A stretch of DNA of 64,000 bases from Spiroplasma endosymbiont of Polydrusus cervinus (GCF_964019755.1 NZ_OZ026469.1:62001-126000); one strand, 5' to 3'; numbered from the stretch's first letter, positions 44,207 to 54,360 are shown. A program made the numbers and translations. The notes: generated by a model from the letters alone, not told the origin.

Positions 44207-45187
44207 ATGAGAAAATTTAAACATTTAATATTTGATGAGCGAGATTTATTTAAGGATTTATTATTATCTGATACTTGTAAAAAGAAAAATGGCACAATTA
44301 ATTTATCTGAAATATCACGACAAACGGGTCGTGGAGTTAATGCTGTTAAAAGAGAAATTAAGCGATTTAAAAATATACAAGATTATAATCCATATCAAGC
44401 ACAAAAAGATTATAAACAAAAACGTAAAAAATGCATTAAAAAACTACCTAAATTTACAAAAGAGCAGTTAGATTTTATTAAAATAAGATTTAATAAATAC
44501 CACGATATACCCGAACAATTAATTTATCGTTATTTCTTGGAGTTTGGTGTTAAATTTCCTGCTTGTGTTAAAACATTGTATAAATGAATTCGCTTAGGTG
44601 AATTTGGATTAAAAAAAGAAAATTTACCCCATCGTGGTAAAAAATATAAAACAAAAGGAAAACCTGATAATCGTGGTAAATTAACTAACTTTAAATCAAT
44701 TTGAGATATTGAAAATAAAGTTTCTAATGTTAGATGATTTGAAATGGATACTGTTGTAGGAAAAGACCATCAATCTAGTAATTTAGTTTTAGTAGAACAA
44801 TCAAGTAAAAATTATTTTGTAATGAAATTAAAAAATAATACTGCTAATGAAGTTTTAGAAAAATTTAAATATATTGTTAAAAATAATAATTTAATTGGGA
44901 AAATGAAAGGAATAATAACTGATAGAGGAAAAGAATTTAGTAAATGAAAACAAATGGAAATATTTGCTGAAACACAAGTTTATTTTTGTGACCCCGGTAA
45001 ACCACAACAAAAACCATTAATTGATCATATGAACGGTGAATTTAGATATTGACTTTCTAAGGGAATTGATTTTAATAATATTAGTCAAAAAATGATAGAT
45101 TGAGTAGTTAATGTTATAAATGATAAACTCCGACCATGTTTAAATTGACTAAGTGCAAAGACAATGTTTTTACAAAATTTTAAATAA
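44207..45187 (+). CDS. IS30-family transposase, second type, DDE changed to DDD
   Basis: 326 residues, open with TGA as Trp. N-terminal helix-turn-helix GTINLSEISRQTGRGVNAVK; integrase core with Asp in RWFEMDTVVGK, Asp in GIITDRGKEFSKW, and in the third position PLIDHMNGEF, where IS30 proteins have N-E-x-x-N-G. The Glu is thus Asp. It shares layout but not sequence detail with the SpV1-type copies. The second ATG (44207) is chosen because AAAGGA lies 12 bases before it; the first ATG (44186) has none. A likely promoter (TTGACC and TATAAT) lies at 44147-44172. No obvious terminal repeats were identified. Confidence 0.8.
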
Positions 45188-45477
45188 ATTTATTAGTTAA
45201 AATTTAATAAATTATTTTTAGTGTGCTTAAATATGAATAAAATAAGATAAAATTACAAAAATTTAATTTTTTCTGAAAAAGTTGTTGCAATTTATTAAAA
45301 ATATTTTATTATTAACTTAACAAGATATAAATTTGCCGTTTATATCTACACAGCGCCATTTTTAAAAATAAATATTAAAAAAATATTTTTAATTTAATAT
45401 TTTTTGTAATTATTGTTTTTTATTTTTAATTTGTTATAATTATATTAACTTTTTATGATTTAGTTTTACAGTATACA
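45188..45477 (+). repeat. Gap and plectroviral right end, convergent with infB
   Basis: No gene. About 45290-45477 is the plectroviral right-end region, with the 25-base hairpin 45323-45347 and the A-type end TACAGTATACA. It abuts the 3' end of infB on the opposite strand. Confidence 0.6.
45323..45347 (+). other. Conserved hairpin (copy C, fully paired)
   Basis: AGATATAAA and TTTATATCT pair over nine bases around TTTGCCG. CTACACAGCGCC follows, as in the copy at 15900. Confidence 0.5.
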
Positions 45478-45517
45478 AAGGATTAAAAATCCTACTTGCA
45501 TCTTTACTTTACAACTT

Positions 45518-45548
45518 GAAAAAGCCGTTACTTTGTAACGGCTTTTTC
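45518..45548 (-). terminator. Terminator whose stem encodes the C-terminus of IF-2
   Basis: Perfect 14-base stem GAAAAAGCCGTTAC / GTAACGGCTTTTTC with a three-base loop. On the minus strand the first arm encodes EKAVTK and the stop TAA lies at 45528-45530, inside the hairpin. Confidence 0.8.
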
Positions 45549-47381
45549 AGTATAAGCTTCAATAAGATCTTGCTCTTTTAAATCATTATAGTTTTTAATT
45601 GTTAAACCACATTCAGCACCATTCTTAGCTTCCTTAATGTCATTTTTAATATGTTTTAAGGATGCTAATTCCCCATTATAAACAATAACGCCATCACGTA
45701 ACACACGCACACGTGATTTATGGGGAATAAGACCATCCGTGACATGACAACCAGCAATTGTTCCAATATCGGAATGACGGAAGATTTGACGGACTTCTGC
45801 TTGGCCTAGAACTTCTTCGACCATTTCCGGATCTAACATTCCTTCTGCGGCGGCAATAATTTCCTCAGTTAGTTTATAAATAATCGTATGTAAGCGAATT
45901 GCGACTCCCTCATCTTCGGCTTTTTTACGAACATGGGCCGTTGGTCGCACATTGAAACCAACAATAAAGGCCTGACTAGCTAGTCCCAATGTAACATCAC
46001 TTTCCGATATTCCGCCAACAGTTGCTCGTAAAATATTAATTTTTACGCCCGAAATATTAATTTTTAGTAACCTTGACCTCGCTGCTTCAACTGTTCCTTG
46101 GGTATCCGCTTTTAAAATGATATTAATTTGTTTTAATTGGCCATCTTTAATTTGAGCTGATAAACTCTCTAATGAGAAATTTTGATTTTTATAACGTTTA
46201 TTCATCGTATCAATTTTTTTTCGTTTTAAAGCTATTTCCCGGGCTAGTTTTTCATCCCGAAAGACCATAAAGCGGTCTCCGGCATTAGGGATTTCATTTA
46301 AACCATGAATCATAACTGGTGTTGAAGGTCCCGCCAATTTAATTTTTTTACCCCTTTCATCAAATAAATCACGAACAAAACCAAAAGTATACCCAACAAC
46401 TACGGCATCTTTAATATTTAATGTTCCTGATTGAACCAATAATGTTGCCACTGGTCCTAAACCACGATTCAAGTGTGATTCAAGGACGGTTCCTAACGCA
46501 AAACGATTTGGATTTGTTTTTAATTCCATTAAATCAGCCATTAATAAAATGGTATCTAACAATTCATCAATTCCTTGTTTTTGTTTGGCACTTCCTTTCA
46601 CATAAGTCGTTGTCCCTCCTCATTCTTCAGGTGTTAATTCTTCTTGCGATAATTGCATTAAAATATTATCTAAATTTGTCCCTGGTTTATCCATTTTATT
46701 AACAAAAACAATAATTGGTACATCCGCGGCTTTGGCGTGGTCAATTGCTTCTTTTGTTTGCAACATCACCCCATCATCAGCCGCTACCACTAAGACAACA
46801 ATATCCGTTACCTCACTCCCACGGGCACGCATTTGGGTAAAAGCTTCATGCCCAGGAGTATCAACAAAGGTAATCTTTTCCCCATTTTTCGTTTTTATTT
46901 GATACGCCCCAATATGTTGGGTAATCCCGCCATGTTCAGTGCTAACAACATTAGTATTTCGAATTGTATCTAGTAAGGTTGTTTTCCCATGGTCAACATG
47001 CCCCATAATTGTTACAATTGGTGGACGTTTTTCTAACGACGCGGGATCATCATTAACTTCAAAACTCTCAATTAAGTTTTCATGCGTTACTGATTTTTCT
47101 CGTTTAAAATCTAACCCAAATTCCAAACATAACTCCCCTAATTGTTCTTCGATTAAAAAAGTATTTTGATTTAATATCATTCCTTTACTAAAGAAATATT
47201 TAATAATATCAGTAACAGGTTTTTTAATTTTTTGGGAAAATTCAGCAATTGTTAATGCTTCATCATACACAAAAACCCCTTCTGTAACATGGGCTTCAAC
47301 CGTTTTTAATTGTGATTGAATCCGATTGCGTTGATTTTTCGCTAATGATTTTTTATTCTGTTTGTTCTTTTGGCTACTCAT
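45528..47381 (-). CDS. infB: Translation initiation factor IF-2
   Basis: 617-residue GTPase that places initiator tRNA on the ribosome. A short basic N-terminus ([20 protein letters not shown]) and one IF2_N-like segment ([20 protein letters not shown]) precede the G domain: [44 protein letters not shown]. The remaining domains end with the tRNA-binding part ([20 protein letters not shown]). The long N-terminal region of larger bacteria is absent, as usual in mollicutes. GGAGGAGGGACAG lies before ATG 47381. It is last in the nusA operon; rbfA does not follow. Confidence 0.96.
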
Positions 47382-47404
47382 CTGTCCCTCCTCCTTTTTG
47401 ATTT

Positions 47405-47710
47405 TTAAGAATTATTTAATAATGTTAACAACCTTTGGACAAGATGTTGATCCTTAATCCCTATTGTTTTAACATTATCCATTCCTAAAGCTTGTTGAGT
47501 TAAATTGAAATCAAGGCACCTAAAATAAAGAATATGATAATAAAAACATTTTTGTTCATATTTTTTAGCTTGCGTTGGGCCAACATCAATACTAATTAAT
47601 ACTAAATAAACGGTTTTTTGTTGAATCGCTTGTAATAACCTAACTCCCGTAATGAGGTTACCGCCTCTTTTTGCTAAACCAAGATAACTATATCCTTGTT
47701 GTGGTAACAT
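47405..47710 (-). CDS. ylxQ: L7Ae-family RNA-binding protein YlxQ
   Basis: 101 residues starting [20 protein letters not shown]. The L7Ae/L30e fold is suggested by [12 protein letters not shown] and the following [20 protein letters not shown]; this group binds kink-turn RNA. The ATG at 47708-47710 comes two bases after the ylxR stop. A TTG further upstream is in frame but overlaps ylxR. The position between ylxR and infB is the standard gene order. Confidence 0.8.
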   Translation of the reverse strand: MLPQQGYSYLGLAKRGGNLITGVRLLQAIQQKTVYLVLISIDVGPTQAKKYEQKCFYYHILYFRCLDFNLTQQALGMDNVKTIGIKDQHLVQRLLTLLNNS

Positions 47711-47712
47711 TG

Positions 47713-47988
47713 TTAATCTCAACCTTCACTAATTTCACGATATAACATTTCGTAAAATTGATTAGTTAATTTTGTTTTTAATGCCCGCTCTAAAACATTA
47801 CTTTTTTTTGCTTTTTCATAAATCTCTAATGTTGGTCGTAAATAAGCACCACGACCATTGGCCTTTCCGTTTGGGTCAATAATAATTTCCCCGTTTGATG
47901 TCTTAACAATTCGTACCAATTCTTTTTTTGGTAACATTTGTTGTGAAATAACACATTTTCGTAAGGAAATTTTTTTGTGGTTTGCCAT
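47713..47988 (-). CDS. ylxR: YlxR family RNA-binding protein (RnpM-like)
   Basis: 91 residues. The family pattern is clear: LRKCVISQQMLPKKELVRIV, DPNGKANGRGAYLRP and the basic C-terminal half. The frame extends through a TGA (Trp) to TAA at 47713-47715, two codons longer than under the standard code. The start follows GGAGGGAGCAAG. In Bacillus relatives the protein associates with RNase P. Confidence 0.88.
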
Positions 47989-48016
47989 CTTGCTCCCTCC
48001 TCATTAATTATTTATC

Positions 48017-49420
48017 TTAATCGTAATAATCATCATAGTCTTCATAGTTAATTTCATCATCTTCCTCTTCATCATCTTGATTTTCAAATTGTTCAGTTTC
48101 AAAATAAGAAAGATTTTCTTCAATTTCATTGGCTAATAGCGCTGGGTTTACTTCGGTTAAATTATCAACATGATAATTTTCTTCATCCAAAATCAGCATT
48201 TCTTCTACCATTTGTTCTTCAATAATTTCAAATTCTTCAATTGGTAATCCCACTGTGATTGCCACAGGTTCTGGGGTAATTTCTATTTTTGGTTTAATTT
48301 TATCTTTTAATTTAACTTGTAAAGCCGTAAGTTCCTCGGCGGTTAAATTACCATTTCATAAAATTTCAATTTGTTTAGTTAATGCTTCATTGTAACTCAT
48401 AATATTTAGTTTTCATTTCGTTAACTTCGCAACTAATTTGGCAGCACTACCACCTTTCCCAATTGCTAATGATAATTGTTCATCTGGAACAATAACATTC
48501 GCTTCTTTTCCTTCTTCATTAGTTATAATTGAAATTACTTTTACTGGTGATAATGAGTTAATAATAAATTGTTGACTATTATCATTATAAATACAAATAT
48601 CAATTTTTTCATCTTGTAATTCCGCTGTTACTTTATTAATCCGGCTTCCCTTGCTTCCAACACAAGCTCCAATTGGATCAATATTATCATTTGTACTATA
48701 AACCGCAATTTTACTACGGCGCCCTGGATCACGGGCAATTTCTTTAACAGTAATTACTTGTTCAAAAATCTCGGGAATTTCGCGTTCTAATAAACGATAT
48801 AAAAAATCATTGCTTGTTCGAGAACCAGTAATTTGACCGGCATTTTTTGACTTAACAACATCTTCGGCTAAAAAGATAATTGCTTGGCCAACTTCAAAAT
48901 GATCAGAAAAGATTAAATTCTTGCGGGAAATATAAGCAAATGTTCGTTCAACTTCGACTAATAAGTATTTTTCTTCCGCGGCAATGACAACACCAGTCAT
49001 TAAATGCCCTTTTTGGACAATATATTCATCAAATATTGAATCCTTTTCGGCTTCTTTAATTTGTTGTTTAATAATTTGGCCAGCTTGGAAAATTATTAAC
49101 CGAGAAAATTCTTCAGAGTTAACTGGTTCATAAATTTTATCATCAATCGTAATTTCGTCCCCGTATTTTGCTTTTGCTTCATTTAATCCAATTTCTAATA
49201 AGTCATCTTCAACTTTTTTGACAACAGTTAATTGTTTGTCAACTTTAATTTGTCCTGTTTTTTGATCAATATCAACAACAATTGTTGCTTCAGGATCAAA
49301 ATGTTTTTCATAAGCCTTTTTAATTCCTTCTTTAATTGATTCTAAAATTAAATCACGGCTAATTTGTTTTTCACTAACAATTTCATCAATTGTTGTTAAT
49401 ACTTTTGTACCATCAATCAT
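48017..49420 (-). CDS. nusA: Transcription termination/antitermination factor NusA with acidic tail
   Basis: 467 residues, if TGA at 48413-48415 is read as Trp. The N-terminal RNA-polymerase-binding domain (IVSEKQISRDLILESIKEGI, KKAYEKHF) is followed by the S1 domain (GVVIAAEEKYLLVEVERTFA) and two KH domains (GACVGSKGSRINKVTAELQD, LSLAIGKGGSAAKLVAKLTK). The last ~130 residues include SYNEALTKQIEILWNGNLTA and then a strongly acidic tail (DDEEEDDEINYEDYDDYYD). The start is ATG 49420, 10 bases after AAGAAAGGA; upstream TTG codons are in frame but lie in rimP. It is second in the operon. Confidence 0.93.
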
Positions 49421-49439
49421 ACTATATAATGTTCCTTTC

Positions 49440-49922
49440 TTAAAATTTAACCGCACAACGCGCAAATTTAATATTTTGATAAGTTATTTGTAACGTTTTA
49501 CGAGCACCTTTGATAAAATAAGTAACAGTAAGATTCTGTTCCTGATTAACCATTCTTAATTCACCAATAACATCAGCTAAATTATTGACTTTTTCCTTAA
49601 ATTCCAAATAAACATATGCATTAAGAGTTTGTTGTAATTCATTTCAATCTCGTAATGGTCGTTCCGCTCCAGGTGTTGAAACTTATAACAAATACTCTTC
49701 TGAAAATAAATCAAGGTTATCAACCAGATGATTAATTTCTTCGTTAATAATTGTTAACCGATCTAAATCAAGTCCGGTTGTTTGATCTTCAATTAACACT
49801 TGCACAACATTTGTTTCAAATTCTTGTAAAAAATTAATGGTAAACAATGTTAAGTTTTGCTCGGTTAAGTAATTCGCTAACGCGGTTCTTAATTGTTGCT
49901 CTTGTAGTATAAATTGTTCCAT
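49440..49922 (-). pseudogene. rimP: Ribosome maturation factor RimP, with premature stop
   Basis: Frame of 160 codons from MEQFILQEQQLRTALANYLT to FARCAVKF. TAA lies in the middle (about 49683-49685). RimP proteins read Y-x-L-E-V-S-(S/T)-P-G at this place; here the sequence is EEYLL, stop, VSTPGAERPLRDW, so a Glu codon (GAA) became TAA. The N-terminal domain alone (~80 residues) could be made. GAAAGGATGG precedes ATG 49922. The gene normally assists 30S assembly. Either it is a real loss or a base-calling error. Confidence 0.85.
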
Positions 49923-49971
49923 CCAACACCATCCTTTCTTAATCAAACATAACTAAATTTATGGCATTAAA

Positions 49972-49996
49972 GAAAGAGCACAATTGTGCTCTTTCC
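49972..49996 (-). terminator. Perfect 24-bp palindrome upstream of the rimP operon
   Basis: GAAAGAGCACAATTGTGCTC and TTTC: fully self-complementary. With TTT following on the minus strand it looks like the terminator of a lost upstream gene. The rimP operon promoter must lie between it and 49922 or upstream. Confidence 0.55.
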
Positions 49997-50090
49997 TGAC
50001 CCTTTTTAATTACATTATTATTATAATCCTTTATTAATAAAAAGCAAGCATATTTTTTTAAATCCATTTTAAACGATTTCACTAATTATG

Positions 50091-50180
50091 TATACTGTAA
50101 AAATAAATCATAAAAAGTTAACTATTAATTTAGTTAACTTTTTTAAGTTAATTTTTAAGTTAATTATAGAAGGTTGAAAT
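50091..50180. repeat. Plectroviral end with A- and B-like arms
   Basis: Begins TGTATACTGTAAAAATAAAT, then AAGTTAACTATTAATTTAGTTAACTT. It opens a repeat unit (50091-51193) that is the reverse of 35540-36417 and extends further into the IS30-type gene. Confidence 0.6.
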
Positions 50181-50291
50181 TATGCAAATAAAGCAATATT
50201 TAATTTTGCGGTCTTAGTGAAAAAGTATGGTAAAGATATTGTTATTAATACTGTCAATAAGATTACAAATGATATTGAAATTAAAAAGTAA
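50181..50291 (+). pseudogene. Small plectrovirus-associated protein, frameshifted
   Basis: MQIKQYLILRS, then a one-base deletion gives TAG. The rest (KKYGKDIVINTVNKITNDIE) is readable in another frame. The ribosome site is AGAAGG. Confidence 0.55.
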
Positions 50292-50329
50292 AGAATAAAT
50301 TATCCCGCGTAATTTACAATTTTCAATTA

Positions 50330-50475
50330 ATTTTCAATTACTTCCAACTGGTGGTTGTTGTGGTTTGGGTTCTGGTTTATTACTCGCCGTTTTCAGTATT
50401 ATTTGGTTTTTCGTAACTAATTAATGATGTTGTACTTGTTGCTTTTAATCCGATTGCTCCTAAAATACTTAAAAT
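50330..50475 (-). pseudogene. Lipoprotein leader remnant, second copy
   Basis: Reads ILGAIGLKATSTTSLISYEK, PNNTENGE and a stop. The lipobox Cys is Tyr. It is the counterpart of 36048-36190. Confidence 0.5.
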
Positions 50476-50522
50476 GTTATAATTATTGCACAATAATTAT
50501 AACATTTTAAGTATTTTAGGAG
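50457..50522. repeat. Perfect palindrome before IS30-type gene, second copy
   Basis: Arms of 27 bases around TATTGCACAATA. Compared with 35994-36059, T has become C in one arm and A has become G at the paired position, so the arms are still perfect inverses. Confidence 0.75.
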
Positions 50523-50529
50523 GTAAAGT

Positions 50530-51193
50530 GTGAAAAAATATGAAAGATTAGATTTTAATAAAAGAGTAAATTTGTAAAAATTAAAAGATAATGAATTATT
50601 TAAAAAGGAAAATGGAACAATTAATATTCGAAAAATTGCTAAGCAAATGAATAGAGATTATAGAACTATTTGGCAAGAATTAAATATATTTTGATAATAT
50701 TAATGATTATAATGCTGCAAAAGGACAAAAAATACATGATAAAAATAAAAAACAATGTCGTAAATATTCAATGTTAAATTCACAAGAATTAAGTCATTTT
50801 TCTAATGAATATAATAATTTTAGTCGTTCGCCACAAAATATTATTACTTCGTATGAATTACAATATAATGTAAAATTTGGTGTATGTTTTAAAACAATGT
50901 ATAAATATATTAAATTAGGTTATTTTAATTTAAAAAAAGAAATGTTATTTTTTAAAAATAAAAAAAAAACAAAAAATGGGGAACAAAATGATAATTATGG
51001 AAAATTACTTAATATTAGAGATTATAAGCAATTTTTAAATGATTATGGAAATGATTTAAGTTTTAGTGGAATTTGAGAAATGGATACTCTTGATTGTGGT
51101 AATTTTTATTTGTTAGTTTTAGTAAATCGTAAATAAAAAATACTTTTTTATCATATTTTATTTAGTAAAAAGGCAAGTATTGTATTTTAGCTG
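50530..51193 (+). pseudogene. IS30-family transposase (SpV1 type), 5' part
   Basis: Starts GTG with AGGAGG upstream: MKKYERLDFNKRVNL, then TAA in place of Glu. A one-base insertion near 50690 and another TAA (Ser codon) near 51135 follow. It is cut at 51193 by an IS-A left end. Confidence 0.8.
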
Positions 51194-51263
51194 TAGACTG
51201 CACCCAAAAAAGTAAGTAAAGAAAAAAAGTCTTTGCTAAACTTTAAAGGAGGTGCATTTTTAT
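51194..51263 (+). mobile_element. IS-A left-end fragment
   Basis: 70 bp from TAGACTGCACCC to the ribosome site AAAGGAGGTG and CATTTTTAT, ending before orfA. It joins the IS30-type remnant to the 3' end of the transporter gene. Confidence 0.85.
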
Positions 51264-51269
51264 TAAATC

Positions 51270-52433
51270 TTAGTTTGGACTTTGTTTGGGAATCTTGCCA
51301 AACAATTCATGAAAGGCTTGTTTTCAACCAACTTTGCTAGCATGAACCAAAAACTCATTACTAGAAATAATAAAAGTACACAAGACAATTGGCACAACAT
51401 AAATTCAATAATATCATGTTGGTGGTGCAACCTCATTTGTATCATTTGCTGCAATAAAAATATATTGAAAAATAGGCGTTCAAAATAACATTAACAATTG
51501 GGTTGAAGTTGTATAAGTTGCTCCAGCCATTGCTAAACAAGCATAATATAAAATTCGCGAACTACCCATAATAAGCCCCCCTGCAATGAAAATTAAAGCA
51601 TAATCGTAATATTGAAAATTCGCAAAAACTTTATACCCATCTACGAAACTTTGATGAGAAAAAACCGCGGCAATTGGAGTTCCCAATAATAACATTAATA
51701 ATGTTGAAGATCCCGTCTTAATGGAAACTGTCTCATGATTTGAAAACTTAATTTTAGAAGAACTCATTAAATGTGACATCCCTACTACTTCCATTGCATA
51801 AAAAGCAGTTGTTACTAAAGCTAAACACATCCCGCCAATCGACGATCAATCTAGGCTTTCTTCAAGGGCAAAATGAATTGACATTCCGATAATTAAAAAT
51901 GTTGAAATTGCTAATGCAGTCCAAGTATATTTACTTTGACGAGCACGAAAGAAAATAGCACTTCCAACCGCCGCTAAAATAACATTTAAGTTTAATAATA
52001 ATCCTGGCACTGTTCCATCTGTTCCATCATGATTAGTAATTGTTAATAATACTGATAATTGAAAAAAAACCATCGCAACTGGGCCACCTAAGAAACCATA
52101 TAAAACAACTAGTCATGTTTCTTTATGACGAAGTAATTTAAAAAAATTAATAAAAATTTTGGGCTTATAAAAAATAAATATCACAAAAACTGCCATTATT
52201 TCTTGCACTGTAACATAAAAAGTAACATTAATTGGTGATGCTAAATCTCCATAGAGTCCATGTGTTGGAATAATATATAACATTAAGGGGATAATAGAAT
52301 ACCCAACAGCAGAAATTAATCCATATAAAATCCCTAAAATAATACGTCGCTTTATTCGAATTGTATCTAATTCATTTTTTGTAAATTTTTCTTTTTGTAG
52401 CAGTTGTCCCTCTGCGTTAACCTGATCTGCCAT
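51270..52433 (-). CDS. Ten-segment transporter of the DMT/EamA-like type
   Basis: 387 residues open with TGA as Trp. After a charged N-terminus (MADQVNAEGQLLQKEKFTKN) there are about ten membrane helices, for example ILGILYGLISAVGYSIIPLM, NVILAAVGSAIFFRA, ALAISTFLIIGMSIHFALEE, YALIFIAGGLIMGSSRILYY and WIYVVPIVLCTFIISSNEFL. The size and helix spacing fit drug/metabolite transporters; the substrate is unknown. The C-terminus ends FHELFGKIPKQSPN, six bases from an IS-A fragment, so it may have been altered. No strong ribosome site is seen directly before ATG 52433. Confidence 0.65.
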
Positions 52434-52511
52434 ATTTATACTTACCTAATCCAATCTTTTTTTGCTAATATTGATATAATTTCACTTTTCCTTTAAAATT
52501 ATTAGTTATAT

Positions 52512-52560
52512 CTTACACTAAACATAAAAAAAGTTAAACTCTTTTAACTTTTTTTATGTT
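52512..52560 (-). terminator. Intrinsic terminator
   Basis: ACATAAAAAAAGTTAAA pairs with TTTAACTTTTTTTATGT around a short loop, with T-rich flanks. It lies upstream of the transporter and downstream of the remnant 52585-52671, to which it probably belonged. Confidence 0.65.
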
Positions 52561-52584
52561 TTTTATTTAATTTAAATAATATAA

Positions 52585-52671
52585 TTATGAAATTATAATT
52601 TCAAAGCAGAATTTTGTTTGGGTTTTAGTTCATTCGAAAAGAGTTGGATTAACAGCAGTAGCTCTAGTGTA
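52585..52671 (-). pseudogene. C-terminal remnant of an unidentified gene
   Basis: Open stretch RATAVNPTLFEWTKTQTKFC followed by FEIIIS and TAA. Composition is less AT-rich than the surroundings, as in real genes, and a terminator follows. The body has been replaced by the plectroviral end starting at 52672. Family unknown. Confidence 0.4.
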
Positions 52672-52839
52672 TACTGTAAAACTAAATCATAAAAAGCTAA
52701 TAAAATTATAACAAATTAAAAATAAAAAACAATAATCACAAAAAAATTAAATTAAAAACATTTTTTTAATATTTATTTTTAAAATTATAAAATTAAACAC
52801 AACAAAAAATAAATTTTACTAATCTTAACAAGCACTAAT
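52672..52839 (-). repeat. Plectroviral A-type right end, pointing toward the transporter
   Basis: Begins TGTATACTGTAAAACTAAAT and is continuous with the IS30-type 3' fragment to its right. Its promoter-like pair points left, toward 52433, but the terminator 52512-52560 intervenes. Confidence 0.6.
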
Positions 52840-53169
52840 TTAATTTAAAAAAATTTTTTTAAAATATTTTCTTGATGTAAAATTTTCCAAGCAAGGTCTA
52901 ATTCTGGTATTTAATATATCTAAAATAGATTTTAATCTACTACGAATATTAATTAATGGCTCATTTTGACCCAATCAACGCCTTATATCTCTATTTATTC
53001 TTTCTACTAATGCTTTCTGACGAGGTTTACCAGGATCACAAAAATAAACTCTTATTTTAAAGTGTTTTTCTATTGTTTTTCATCTATAAAATTATTTTCC
53101 TCTATCGGTTAAAATACAACTAAATTTACTAATACAAATTTGTTTAATCATTTTCATTAAAATTGAAAT
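52840..53169 (-). pseudogene. IS30-family transposase (SpV1 type), 3' fragment
   Basis: C-terminal ~110 codons from ILMKMIKQICISKFSCILTD to FKKIFLN, without an obvious stop. It is cut at the N-side by IS-A copy 11. Confidence 0.75.
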
Positions 53170-53239
53170 TAGACTGCACCCAAAAAAGTAAGTAAAGAAA
53201 AAAAGTCTTTGCTAAACTTTAGAGGAGGTGCATTTTTAT

Positions 53240-53503
53240 ATGGCAAGAAAAGGACAAAAATTTAATAAATATACAGCATATTTTCGAAAAATGATAGTAC
53301 AAGAGGTTAAAAATAATAGTATAAGTTTTATTGCAAAAAAATATCAAATTAATAAAAAAACTGTTGCTTCATGGTATGAAAATTTTAAGAAAGGAATTTT
53401 AAACACCAATAAAGGTCCAAAAGAATCATTTGAAAAAAGAGATTTAAACTATTACAAAGTTAGGTATGAATTACTAAAAAAGCTTCATGACTTTTACAAT
53501 TAA
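53240..53503 (+). CDS. IS-A orfA, helix-turn-helix protein (copy 11)
   Basis: 87 residues matching the consensus, GAGGAGGTG nine bases before the ATG, A6G site present. Confidence 0.88.
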   Translation: MARKGQKFNKYTAYFRKMIVQEVKNNSISFIAKKYQINKKTVASWYENFKKGILNTNKGPKESFEKRDLNYYKVRYELLKKLHDFYN

Positions 53504-54360
53504 ATAAAAGAAAAATTGTATCTTTTATCAAAGAAAACATTAATAAATATCCACTAAATTTATTACTTGATATAACAGATTTAAAGCGTAGTTATTGAGA
53601 TAAATATAAAAATTATTCAAGTAATGGTAAGGATAGCGAATCATTAAAAAATATTGTAAAAGTCTATGAAGAAAATTTAAAACAATTTGGTTATCGTCGA
53701 ATTACCAAATATTTAAAAGAAGATTATGGCATTGTTTATAATGCTAAGAAAGTATTGCGAATTATGAAAGAAAATAATATTCAAGCTGAATATGTAAAGC
53801 GTATGCGTAGAAAAATATTAATAAAACAAAATAGAAATAAAAATATAATTAAATATCCTGATTTAGTAAATCGTAATTTTAATGATATTAAAGAAAGATT
53901 TTCAATTTTATTTACTGATGTAACTTATTTAATTTGAAATGGTAAAAAACATTATCAATCAACAATACTTGATGGATATACTAAAAAAATTATTGATGTA
54001 AAATTATCAAAATTTAATAATAACAAACTTGTAATTGATAATTTAAATGATGCAATTAATAAAATTAAAAAAATAAAAAAATATTTAAATAAAATAATAA
54101 TTCATTCAGATCACGGATATCAATATACATCTAAAGATTACAATAGTAAATGTTTAGATAACAAAATTATAATTTCAATGGGTAAAAATTATCATTATGC
54201 AGACAACATTATTATTGAAAGTTTTCATTCATTACTTAAAAAAGGAACAATCCATAATAAAAATTATAAATCTCATAATGAATATATTAATGATGTTAAA
54301 AAATGAAATAAATTATATTCAAACCAAAAAGAAAAATATATAATAAATGAAAGTTTGTAA
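53482..54360 (+). CDS. IS-A orfB, DDE transposase part (copy 11)
   Basis: Open frame with the catalytic Asp, Asp and Glu. It carries several amino-acid changes: two TGA Trp codons became Leu (DVKLSKF, NKLYS), Cys became Tyr in NYHYADN, and Asp became Tyr in KKYLNK. It may be weakened. Confidence 0.82.

Noticed and set aside
46421-46702. Plus-strand hydrophobic frame inside infB
   Set aside because: A shadow of the well-conserved IF-2 coding sequence on the minus strand, with no ribosome site.
48017-48265. Separate small acidic protein between nusA and ylxR
   Set aside because: With TGA read as Trp it is in frame with nusA and has no start or ribosome site of its own.
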